A stretch of 28,674 nt of DNA from Flavobacteriales bacterium UBA2798 (GTDB lineage Bacteria; Bacteroidota; Bacteroidia; Flavobacteriales_D; UBA2798), in NCBI GenBank assembly GCA_002351955.1, contig DEHO01000070.1:39837-68510 (forward strand). The letters are read 5' to 3'. Shown here one piece after another: positions 7,565-15,445 of this stretch; positions within the stretch are counted from its first letter, which is position 1, and each line of letters begins with the position of its first letter. The notes beneath the pieces were generated by a model. That model had not been told where the DNA came from and did not search any database. It saw only the letters and a list, made by a program, of their open reading frames with translations. Both the position numbers and the translations under genes were made by a program.

Positions 7565-8316
7565 TATTGAATGGAGAAAGCATTGCGCATGAGTAGAATG
7601 AAACGTTCAGCTAATGGATAGTTGTCGTTGGTATGTGTCGAAAAATCGTATTTGAGATCAATAGTATCTGATGTATTGGTGATGAGTTTATTTACATCGA
7701 GGTCAATGGTTATGGTTCTGGTTTGCCCAGTGGTAATGCCAAATGACGATGTCAATTCCACTTCACTGTAAAGTGTATTGGCGCCCGGATGAAAAAAGAA
7801 AAGACGATCGAGATTTCCTGAACCTGTTCCACTGGTGTCGGCGCGACCTTCAAATTTTGCGAAGATGTATCCCGTACTCCAGTTCCAATGAAGATCATTG
7901 GCCTGGTTAGTTGAAAACGGATGAGATGGGGGTAATAAATTGGGATCTGCATTGTTCATGCTTGCATCTACACCCAATCCAAATTTCACTGCCGTATAAT
8001 TCGCTGGTTCGAGTTGTATGCTAAATCCGTTTGTTGCATTCGCGTGATTGATATTCACTGCTTCACGGATTTCATAATAACTTCCGTCTGTTCTTTTCAG
8101 TTGAAAATGATGCAGCAGATATTTTACGGTTTCCGGTTTAATGCGGTAGTTCAATGCACTTGAATAAACAGAATTCAGGACCATCGGCTGCCCGTTAAAG
8201 GAGGCCGTAAAGTTCACTTGCAAGGTGCCTTTTGTTGAAGGCGGATCTTCGGGTGTTCTTTTGCAAGAAACGAGTCCTGCAATAGCGAGCAGCGCGATGG
8301 TTATCCTGAATTTCAT
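7564..8316 (-). CDS. MbnP-family copper-binding-type lipoprotein, copy 1
   Basis: A 250-residue lipoprotein (lipobox LVSC, Cys18) with the MbnP domain. It shows an N-terminal strand LQVNFTASFNGQPMVLNSVY, the NYRIKPETVKYLLHHFQL segment, VKFGLGVD, the motif HWNWSTGYIFAKFEG (143-157), the FFFHPG strand (173-178) and a final NYPLAERF segment. In the methanotroph protein a tryptophan is converted to kynurenine by MbnH to make a copper site. The only tryptophans here are W144 and W146, so one of them is the candidate. Its stop codon overlaps the start of peroxidase copy A. It is a paralogue of the gene 19 bases upstream. Copper binding is inferred from the family, not shown. Confidence 0.85.
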   Translation of the reverse strand: MKFRITIALLAIAGLVSCKRTPEDPPSTKGTLQVNFTASFNGQPMVLNSVYSSALNYRIKPETVKYLLHHFQLKRTDGSYYEIREAVNINHANATNGFSIQLEPANYTAVKFGLGVDASMNNADPNLLPPSHPFSTNQANDLHWNWSTGYIFAKFEGRADTSGTGSGNLDRLFFFHPGANTLYSEVELTSSFGITTGQTRTITIDLDVNKLITNTSDTIDLKYDFSTHTNDNYPLAERFILLMRNAFSIQ

Positions 8317-8335
8317 ATTTCTTTAGATTAAATGA

Positions 8336-9103
8336 TTAATGCACGTGAACACTGAATACAGAGTCTGCGTTATTCATGAATTGCGTAGCCAAAGGCATAT
8401 TGTCCATGGTGTGAGTGTGCGATGTGCTTAAGGACATGTTGATTCCGTCAAAGAAGCGAAGATAATCGATTTCAATGTGAACCGTGTTACTTGCATTTGC
8501 AGTTAGATCCTGATGCAGGTGCAATTCAATGGCCTTGTACAATGAGTTCATGCCAATATGAAACTGGTACATTGATTCCGGAACACCGTCAGCGTTACGA
8601 TCAGCATTTCCTTCGATCACCACAAAACGGTAACCTGAACTCCAGCTCCAGTACATCGACGGTGTTTGTACACCCAAAGCAGATCCTGCAGGTTGTGTAG
8701 CGGGGTCAACGGAAAGATTTGATGCGGGATCAACTCCAATATTAAAACTCATTTCATGTGCATGTGTGCCTGATACATTGCCCAAAACAATTTCTGTAAC
8801 GTTTGGACGAACAACATAATGAGGCGTGTGATTGAGAATGGTATCACCCATATCGTTGGTAAATGCAAATCCGTTCACATAAAAATCTGCTCTTGAAATG
8901 GTAAACACAGTACCAAAAGCATCGGTTAAATTGGAATTCAATACCAATGCAGAGCTGCCAACTTTATGTTCCAGTTCCAGTTTAATGGATGTTGGTGTAG
9001 GGGTTGGCGTTTGCGCCGGTGGATCTTCGTCTTTACGACATGCCGAAAGTGAAGTTAGAGCCGCAAGGCCGATAATTGTTGCCTGTTTAAATGAAGTTTT
9101 CAT
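8336..9103 (-). CDS. MbnP-family copper-binding-type lipoprotein, copy 2
   Basis: A 255-residue MbnP-domain lipoprotein (lipobox LSAC, Cys22). The Cys is followed by RKDED, close to the Bacteroidota surface-lipoprotein signal, then a PTPTPT linker. Domain hallmarks are ISRADFYVNGF, SFNIGVD, the shared motif YWSWSSGYRFVVIEG (151-165; W152 and W154 are the only Trp), YQFHIGMNSLYK (179-190) and NMPLATQF. It is richer in possible copper ligands than copy 1: HAHEM at 114-118, HLH at 195-197, HTHTM at 229-233 and a C-terminal HVH. The outer-membrane-type gene is 44 bases upstream and MbnP copy 1 is 19 bases downstream, so co-transcription is likely. Copper binding is inferred from the family. Confidence 0.85.
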   Translation of the reverse strand: MKTSFKQATIIGLAALTSLSACRKDEDPPAQTPTPTPTSIKLELEHKVGSSALVLNSNLTDAFGTVFTISRADFYVNGFAFTNDMGDTILNHTPHYVVRPNVTEIVLGNVSGTHAHEMSFNIGVDPASNLSVDPATQPAGSALGVQTPSMYWSWSSGYRFVVIEGNADRNADGVPESMYQFHIGMNSLYKAIELHLHQDLTANASNTVHIEIDYLRFFDGINMSLSTSHTHTMDNMPLATQFMNNADSVFSVHVH

Positions 9104-9147
9104 ACTTGTAAGTTAGTTTAATTTCAGTTCATTTTTTGTGATATCCC

Positions 9148-10080
9148 TTACAGACTTACAGTCATGCCAAGAATAAAACGGTTTATAAGGGGAAATTGTT
9201 GCCCGTTCATTACACTGAATAGCCCGGGTTGGTAGCTGAATTGCCACTGCATCCTTCCACTGAAATAATCCAGTCCGAGGTGCAACATCCCAACTCTGCC
9301 TCCGCTGGCGTCAACTGTAGCGCCACTCTGGCGATCTGCAGCAGCTTTTTCCAGCAGAAATCCCCAGTTGGGCATCAGCATTTTTCCGGGTGATAGTTTA
9401 GCCTGGTAAAACATCAGCAGATTCAGGTTAAATGAATTACCGTACTTGTAACTTTCTGTTCCTGATGTGTTGATTTTATAGCTGGAGAATACTATCCAAC
9501 CGCTTGGACCTTTTTTCCCAATGTATTCCATTGTTAAGAGAAAATCGGTGCTTCCGGATGACCCTTGCATATCCAGATCAGCGGTTTTCCCCAGATAGTG
9601 GAATTTACGTCCGCCAAATGGTAGTTTAACGCCTGCTCCAATGCTCAGTCGGTGTGTAAATTCTGCTGAATCCGATTGCGTATTAAAAAGAATCCTGTTG
9701 CTGATAATGGTCGGATCTCCGAGGCCATATACATCAAACTGGGTGTATCCATTTAAACTCCGGTAATTGTTTACCAGAGGAAGAATGAACAAATGATTCC
9801 ATTGTTTCTTCTTTCCTCCGAATAAACGAAAGCGTAATTCAGCAACATTGAACAGTTCCTTTCCCTTGGTGATTCCGGTATCAGTCTGGTGTGCGGCATG
9901 ACGGACTTCGGGTAATCCCTGAGCAGGAAAATTTCCTTTCAGGTACCGACTTCTGTACATGATGCCAAAACTGTTTCTGAAGTCGCTTGGTGTAATGCCT
10001 GAATAAACATTACAGATATCACAGGCATGCGCGCATACGGAATACATCAGCAGGAAAAGGAAAAATAGTATCCTTTTCAT
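9148..10080 (-). CDS. Predicted outer-membrane beta-barrel protein with N-terminal CxxC
   Basis: A 310-residue protein with a signal peptide whose likely cleavage after AHA (residue 19) leaves CDIC as the mature N-terminus. The rest alternates short amphipathic strands with Gly/Asn/Asp turns (for example FTHRLSIGAGVKLPFGG and WQFSYQPGLFSVM) and ends in FILGMTVSL, with a C-terminal hydrophobic residue as in barrels. I do not recognise a named family. Similar CDIC-type proteins are, as I recall, annotated as putative transporters in Bacteroidota. It lies in the MbnP/MbnH gene run, 44 bases before MbnP copy 2, so a role as a channel or anchor for the metal system is plausible. The N-terminal CxxC could bind metal. 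Confidence 0.65.
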   Translation of the reverse strand: MKRILFFLFLLMYSVCAHACDICNVYSGITPSDFRNSFGIMYRSRYLKGNFPAQGLPEVRHAAHQTDTGITKGKELFNVAELRFRLFGGKKKQWNHLFILPLVNNYRSLNGYTQFDVYGLGDPTIISNRILFNTQSDSAEFTHRLSIGAGVKLPFGGRKFHYLGKTADLDMQGSSGSTDFLLTMEYIGKKGPSGWIVFSSYKINTSGTESYKYGNSFNLNLLMFYQAKLSPGKMLMPNWGFLLEKAAADRQSGATVDASGGRVGMLHLGLDYFSGRMQWQFSYQPGLFSVMNGQQFPLINRFILGMTVSL

Positions 10081-10133
10081 GGTTTGATTTTTTGAGTAGT
10101 ATCAGCTTTTGCTGACGAAACAGTGAAAGAGGA

Positions 10134-10517
10134 TCAGCACTCAGGTGGAGGCGCAGAGAGTTCAGAAGTTCCCGATAGCGGGTGATAGAAAAGACTGCCG
10201 AAGCGTTTAACTTTCGTGGGGAATAAATTCAGATTGAAATCTGTATTTGCCAAAGGAAATACATGTAAATCGGGAAAGGAATAGCTGCTTGGGTTTACAG
10301 GTTGCGCAGGATCTGAACTTTTTTCTTCTGCCTGTTTGAGCTCTTTGGCAAGCTGACACTTACCATTACATTTTAACTCCGGTTTCGCTTTGTTTTCGCA
10401 ACGTGTTTTTGCAATTTCTTCCTGCTGAAAATGGAAACGAACTGTAATGAATGTCCTGATCCCCGAACCTGTAAGAAAGGTGGTAAGCAGAACAAATACA
10501 GTCAGAATTCTCAACAT
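10134..10517 (-). CDS. Small membrane-anchored protein with Cys-x9-Cys-x3-Cys motif, unknown
   Basis: A 127-residue protein of unknown function. It has one hydrophobic segment (about residues 3-22), a His (H29) and then TRCENKAKPELKCNGKCQLA, in which C40, C50 and C54 form C-x9-C-x3-C. A long polar stretch leads to a C-terminal PPPEC, so the last residue is also Cys. The CNGKC core looks like a soft-metal or redox site, and I recall short Bacteroidota hypotheticals with the same core. Its ATG directly abuts the TAA of the subtilase gene (TAAATG), suggesting translational coupling, and the barrel-type gene follows after 53 bases. A copper-relay role is a guess from context. Confidence 0.7.
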   Translation of the reverse strand: MLRILTVFVLLTTFLTGSGIRTFITVRFHFQQEEIAKTRCENKAKPELKCNGKCQLAKELKQAEEKSSDPAQPVNPSSYSFPDLHVFPLANTDFNLNLFPTKVKRFGSLFYHPLSGTSELSAPPPEC

Positions 10518-12179
10518 TTATTGGCGAATTAATGTGCCAAATATAGCAGCATTATTTGAAGTGCTCAAACTGATAGAATAAATACCTGCGCACAAATCCA
10601 GCAAACTGAGGGAGATCATGTTTTGACCACTGAAACTTTTGCTCAAAACCTGTTGGCCGGTCATGTTGAATATGCTGATGTTGATTAATCCTTCCATTCC
10701 CTCCGGTACGATGAGCGTAATTTCATCGGTTGCCGGGTTGGGGTAAAATCTCAATAGTGTTGCAGCTGTTTCTTCAATGCCGATTGATCCGCTTGTGCAA
10801 TCGTATTCCTGCACTGCCAATAAGGCTTTGTATAGATTCAGTCTTCCACCGGTTACAGTGATGTTTTGCAAAGCGAACACAGAATCGACTCCATCATTGA
10901 GTAAATAGGACTTCATTTGTAAAGCCAATGCATCCGGATCGTTTTTGTAGTCGGTTATTAATTGTGTACAGGCAACCGACCACATCAATGCAATTGTTCC
11001 GGCAACATGCGGGGTAGCCATTGAGGTCCCGCTCATATTGCCATAATTGCCGTTCATGGTTGTGGAATAAATATTTGTTCCTGGTGCGCCAAGATCAATG
11101 GTGGTTGCGCCATAACCTGCAGTAGCTTTTGAATCGTCGCTGCGGGTATTGGTAACCGAGATCATCCAATTGCTGGGGCATGCCGTTGGAATATCTCCCT
11201 GGGTATCGACATTGTAATTGGCATTTGCAGTAGCTGTTGCCGATAGAATTCCTTCTTTACCCAATGTGTCGTACATAGCACACCATATAGGGTAATTGGC
11301 AGGGTTTCCAAGATCAACGCCAAACGAGGAGTTGGTGGACACAACGAAAGCGCCTTCTGCACCGTTGGTGGTGTTGTAGGTGCGACGCATTTTAAGAACA
11401 TACGAATAGGCAGCAACAACAATAGATTCGTTTCCGCTTGAACCTTTGATGGGAAGAATATCAACATCCCAGTTTACACCGGTAACTCCTGTCGAATTTC
11501 CACCTTTGGCGCCAACTGTTCCGGATACGTGGGTGGCATGCGACTCCCAGCTTCCGCCCTGTACATTTGCGTTGTTATTGCTGGCATTCCATCCATTTAC
11601 GTCATCCACATAACCGTTGTTGTCATCATCAATGCTGTTTCCCGGAATTTCGCCGGGATTTACATAGTAACTGATATCCGGATGATTCAGGTCAAAGCCA
11701 CCATCAATGACTGCAACAACGATCCGGTCATTTTGCGCAGTTAATCCTCCTCTTCCAACCGACCATGCATTGCAGGCTTCAATATCGGAAGTACCGCTGC
11801 CACCGTTGGATCCGTTATTGTAAAAGGCCCACTGATTGCCAAAAGAAGGGTCGTTCGGACAGGTATCTCTGAGAGTTACATTCATATGATTGAATTGTGC
11901 AAGAGCTGTCGCTTTATCTCGAACAACTGCATTGAGTGCTTCGGTATGACTGTATTGCAGATCATTGAAACGAAGCAGGTGAATATTGATGTCAGAAGAA
12001 AGCACTTGCTCAACACGAAAAGCAATTCCGGGATAAAGAGCATTAAGTCGCTCAACAAATGCTGACGGAGATTCCTGGTGATGCAGCATCACCATCACCT
12101 GACCCGGGACAATATTTTCCTGTGATTTTACAGTGAATGCAAAAACCACCAGTAAAGCAGAGAATAATAGCTTTTTCAT
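10518..12179 (-). CDS. Subtilisin-like serine protease (S8) with T9SS C-terminal sorting domain
   Basis: A 553-residue secreted protease. I chose the ATG at 12179 because it begins a clear signal peptide (MKKLLFSALLVVFAFTVKSQ); an upstream in-frame start would add 34 residues with no signal. The catalytic triad is D159 (VAVIDGGFD), H214 (SHATHVSG; the usual HGTH is HATH) and S386 (GTSMATPHVAG). The end (LLRFYPNPATDEITL through GIYSISL) is a type IX secretion sorting domain, so the enzyme is exported across the outer membrane and released or anchored at the surface. It is divergent from the AddA-like gene (65 bases apart). The Cys-motif gene starts immediately after its stop. Confidence 0.92.
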   Translation of the reverse strand: MKKLLFSALLVVFAFTVKSQENIVPGQVMVMLHHQESPSAFVERLNALYPGIAFRVEQVLSSDINIHLLRFNDLQYSHTEALNAVVRDKATALAQFNHMNVTLRDTCPNDPSFGNQWAFYNNGSNGGSGTSDIEACNAWSVGRGGLTAQNDRIVVAVIDGGFDLNHPDISYYVNPGEIPGNSIDDDNNGYVDDVNGWNASNNNANVQGGSWESHATHVSGTVGAKGGNSTGVTGVNWDVDILPIKGSSGNESIVVAAYSYVLKMRRTYNTTNGAEGAFVVSTNSSFGVDLGNPANYPIWCAMYDTLGKEGILSATATANANYNVDTQGDIPTACPSNWMISVTNTRSDDSKATAGYGATTIDLGAPGTNIYSTTMNGNYGNMSGTSMATPHVAGTIALMWSVACTQLITDYKNDPDALALQMKSYLLNDGVDSVFALQNITVTGGRLNLYKALLAVQEYDCTSGSIGIEETAATLLRFYPNPATDEITLIVPEGMEGLINISIFNMTGQQVLSKSFSGQNMISLSLLDLCAGIYSISLSTSNNAAIFGTLIRQ

Positions 12180-12244
12180 TAATGAAGGATTATTCCGAAA
12201 GATCATTAATTTTAGGGAGAAAAGCAAGCGAATTGTAGCAACGG

Positions 12245-15200
12245 ATGAGTATTCAAACAAGCGGAAATGCGCCCCTATCAAAAGGGCAGGGAAAGAACTT
12301 CCTGGTTTATAATGCTTCAGCAGGATCAGGCAAGACCTTTACCCTTGTGAGGGAGTATTTGCGCCTTGCACTCTCGGGAGATAATCCCAATTACTTCCGT
12401 AAGATCCTTGCCATCACTTTTACCCGAAAGGCTGCAGCAGAGATGAAAGAACGCGTGCTGCATCATTTACGTGTATTGTCGGCCGATCCGCTCTCCCCGC
12501 TTTATGACCCGCTTTTATTGGATGAATACCGGAAAGTTTTAAGCCTTCCCAACGAAATGATTCGTATGAGGAGCGAACGAACGCTAAAGGCTATCCTTCA
12601 CAATTATTCAGAACTTTCTGTGTCAACCATCGATAGTTTTGTCCACCTCATCATCCGAACCTTTTCCCGCGATCTCCAACTGCCAATGGATTTCGATGTG
12701 GTTATGGAAAAAGAAACAATTGTTGATGAGGCTGTCGACCGATTGATTGACGATGCAGGAAAAGATGAGCGTATCACAGCAATGCTAAACAGCTGGTTGC
12801 AACAGAATACCAGCGAAGGCGATCGATGGGATGTGGCAAACCTGATGAAAGAATTCGCCAATAAAGTACTCTTTCGTGAAGACAGTGTTGAACCATTAGC
12901 AAAGCTTTCAGAAATACCGGCAGAAGAATTGAATACACTCATTTTGAAACTTAAAGATCAAGTCAACACGTTTAGGGCTGCGCAGGTAAAAGTCGCGGAG
13001 GAAATTATTGACCGAATCACCAAGATGGGTTTAAGTGTCGATGATTTCTCCTACAAACAAACGAGTGCTTTTGCAGCATTTTTAAAAGTGAAGGCAATTG
13101 GTGGTCGGCTGGAAGAATTAAAATTCGGAACACGATTTACCGAGGTAGTGGAAAAGGACAATTGGTTTTCCACTGATTTCAAAAAGAAGAATGGCGCATT
13201 GGTAGATGAAGTCAGACCTTTTTTGAATGATGCCCAGAAAAAAATTTGTGCTGCATTAAAAGATGCTACTTATTTCGCAGCAATGCATTTATACAGGGAG
13301 ATCCATCAGGTGCTCTTGTTGCATGAGATCCGATCACGCATAGAAACAATAAAAGAAGAACGTGATCTTTTGTTTATTGATGATTTCAACAGATTGGTTT
13401 CTGCATTGGTGAAATATGATCCCGCTCCGTTCATCTACGAAAGAGTAGGCGAACGGTACGACCATATCATGATTGATGAGTTTCAGGATACTTCGGTAAT
13501 GCAATGGCATAATTTTATTCCTTTGGTGGAGAACACGCTTGCTATGGGAAAGACCAGTTTAATTGTAGGTGATGGTAAACAATCCATATATCGTTTTCGC
13601 AATGGAGAAGTTGAGCAATTTGCATGTTTGCCTCATCTTTATGGTAGCGAGAATGAATCCTTGATGCGGCAAAAACAATGGCTATTTAATGACCAATTCG
13701 AATTTCATACGCTTGATACCAATTATCGTTCAGGCAAGGTAATTGTCGACTTTAATAATTCATTTTTTTCTGCCTTTCGCCAGCAGTTTCCCCATGCGCT
13801 TGCATCGGTTTACGATCATCTCGAACAAAAGGTCCCCAACAACAGAGATTACGGATTTGTTTCCATTCGTTTTTCATCAAAAGAAATGAAACGGAAACAA
13901 CTGATCGAAGAACACGCTGCCTGGTTGCTTCAGAGTATTGAAACAATGCGTGTGCAAGGATATGCGTATTCTGATATTTGTGTACTGGTGCGATCCAATG
14001 CGGAGGGAGATCATATGGCTGCTGCATTGGCTCGTGCGGGAGTTCCGGTTGTTTCTCCGGATAGTTTATTGATTCGTACTTCACAGAAAGTTCAAATGAT
14101 AGCTTCTGTAATCCGATGGATGACTCGTCCGGAAGATGAAGAAAACAATGGCAAGCTCGCTGAATTACTTATTCATCACTGTCTTCCGGGTAGTGATTTC
14201 TATCCGGTGTTGGATAAAGCGTCAACAGAATACAAAGGCAGGCGGACAATTGATATTGCCAAATTATTTGAAGTGCTGCAGTTAAAGCTCAACACGGATG
14301 ATATGTTACGGTTCTCGCTGTATCAGTTGGCAGAATACCTTATTTCATCCTTATCGCTTGAAAGAGATGAAGCATTCATGAATGCATTTCTCGATCAGGT
14401 ATTCAGTTTTTCGCAACGGGAAAATGATTTACATGCGTTCGAAGAGTGGTGGAAGGAAAAATCAGAGAAACTCTCCGTGCAATTACCGGATTCGTCGGAT
14501 GCTGTTAAGGTGATGACCATCCACAAATCAAAAGGTTTGCAGTTTCCGGTGGTGATGATGCCATTGCTTACCTGGTGGGATGATAATAAGAAGGGAAAAC
14601 AGCGATTATGGGTTGAGCTGGATCCTGTTTTTGATCCACTGCAGAACGCTCTTTTTAAAACCAGTCAGGAAACATTTTCACAGATAGGGAAAAAGGAGAT
14701 TTATGAGGAAGAAGCTGCACGTACAGAGCTTGATCGGATCAACTCACTCTATGTTGCGTTTACCCGGGCCGAAGAACAATTATTGGTTTTTTCACAACAC
14801 TTATCCCGTGGTTGGGCTTCTTCGCTTATAAAAAATTTGATTCCCGAAATCAGCGATGAAACCAGCGAATACACATTGGGAACATCAGAAAGAATAAAAA
14901 ATTCAAAACGAAGTGATGCATCAATGGTAGTGCTCAAACCTTCAAGGCCTGTAAATTGGCAGGAACGTTTACGTATCAGTTATGAGTCGCAACGTGCATG
15001 GGGAGAAAGTGCCGGAATGGTTTCTATCCGGCTAGGAAATCTTGTTCATTTGGTATTGTCAAAATTGAAGAATATAGCAGAGATCGATACTGTCCTTCGT
15101 TCACTTGAAACGGAAATTGCTGCTGCCGGTACTACCTATGATGGGGTAAAGGCAGAGATGGATAGAATCTTTTCCCATCCTTTTTTGAGAGAATCTTTTG

Positions 15201-15445
15201 CTGAAGGACAAAATGCTGTATCAGAACTTGAATTAATCGATGCCTCAGGTACAATGTGGAGGCCGGATCGTGTTGTGTTTTTCAAGGATCGTACTGTAGT
15301 TATTGATTTTAAAACCGGAAAACAACGCGAAGAACACAAACAGCAGGTTGCTCACTACGGTAAATTACTTTCTGAAATGGGATGCCCTTCTGTTGAAAAT
15401 TACCTATTTTACACCTTCGATTCCATACTTGAAAAAGTCGCCTGA
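12245..15445 (+). CDS. AddA/RecB-like UvrD-family helicase-nuclease
   Basis: A 1066-residue ATP-dependent exonuclease subunit for double-strand-break repair. The SF1A helicase motifs are in order: Walker A NASAGSGKT (23-31), ITFTRKAAAEM, Walker B MIDEFQDTS (about 408-416), VGDGKQSIYRFRNGE, LDTNYRS, VMTIHKSKGLQFPVVMM and LYVAFTRAEEQL. The C-terminal PD-(D/E)xK nuclease motif is ELELID, then RPDRVVFF and VVIDFKTGK (about 1017-1025) with QVAHY. This domain order matches AddA, at a somewhat shorter length. The usual partner AddB is not in the window; on the other side of the short divergent gap is the subtilase. Its stop overlaps the next start (TGATG). Confidence 0.9.
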   Translation: MSIQTSGNAPLSKGQGKNFLVYNASAGSGKTFTLVREYLRLALSGDNPNYFRKILAITFTRKAAAEMKERVLHHLRVLSADPLSPLYDPLLLDEYRKVLSLPNEMIRMRSERTLKAILHNYSELSVSTIDSFVHLIIRTFSRDLQLPMDFDVVMEKETIVDEAVDRLIDDAGKDERITAMLNSWLQQNTSEGDRWDVANLMKEFANKVLFREDSVEPLAKLSEIPAEELNTLILKLKDQVNTFRAAQVKVAEEIIDRITKMGLSVDDFSYKQTSAFAAFLKVKAIGGRLEELKFGTRFTEVVEKDNWFSTDFKKKNGALVDEVRPFLNDAQKKICAALKDATYFAAMHLYREIHQVLLLHEIRSRIETIKEERDLLFIDDFNRLVSALVKYDPAPFIYERVGERYDHIMIDEFQDTSVMQWHNFIPLVENTLAMGKTSLIVGDGKQSIYRFRNGEVEQFACLPHLYGSENESLMRQKQWLFNDQFEFHTLDTNYRSGKVIVDFNNSFFSAFRQQFPHALASVYDHLEQKVPNNRDYGFVSIRFSSKEMKRKQLIEEHAAWLLQSIETMRVQGYAYSDICVLVRSNAEGDHMAAALARAGVPVVSPDSLLIRTSQKVQMIASVIRWMTRPEDEENNGKLAELLIHHCLPGSDFYPVLDKASTEYKGRRTIDIAKLFEVLQLKLNTDDMLRFSLYQLAEYLISSLSLERDEAFMNAFLDQVFSFSQRENDLHAFEEWWKEKSEKLSVQLPDSSDAVKVMTIHKSKGLQFPVVMMPLLTWWDDNKKGKQRLWVELDPVFDPLQNALFKTSQETFSQIGKKEIYEEEAARTELDRINSLYVAFTRAEEQLLVFSQHLSRGWASSLIKNLIPEISDETSEYTLGTSERIKNSKRSDASMVVLKPSRPVNWQERLRISYESQRAWGESAGMVSIRLGNLVHLVLSKLKNIAEIDTVLRSLETEIAAAGTTYDGVKAEMDRIFSHPFLRESFAEGQNAVSELELIDASGTMWRPDRVVFFKDRTVVIDFKTGKQREEHKQQVAHYGKLLSEMGCPSVENYLFYTFDSILEKVA

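Noticed and set aside
10086..10133. A small hairpin (TCAGC-AAAA-GCTGA on the minus strand) as a terminator between the Cys-motif gene and the barrel-type gene
   Set aside because: The stem has only five pairs and is not followed by a T-tract on the minus strand, so it is unlikely to split the operon.
13752..14084. A 110-codon antisense ORF inside the AddA-like gene
   Set aside because: Its Pro/Gln-rich sequence is a strand shadow of conserved helicase coding sequence.
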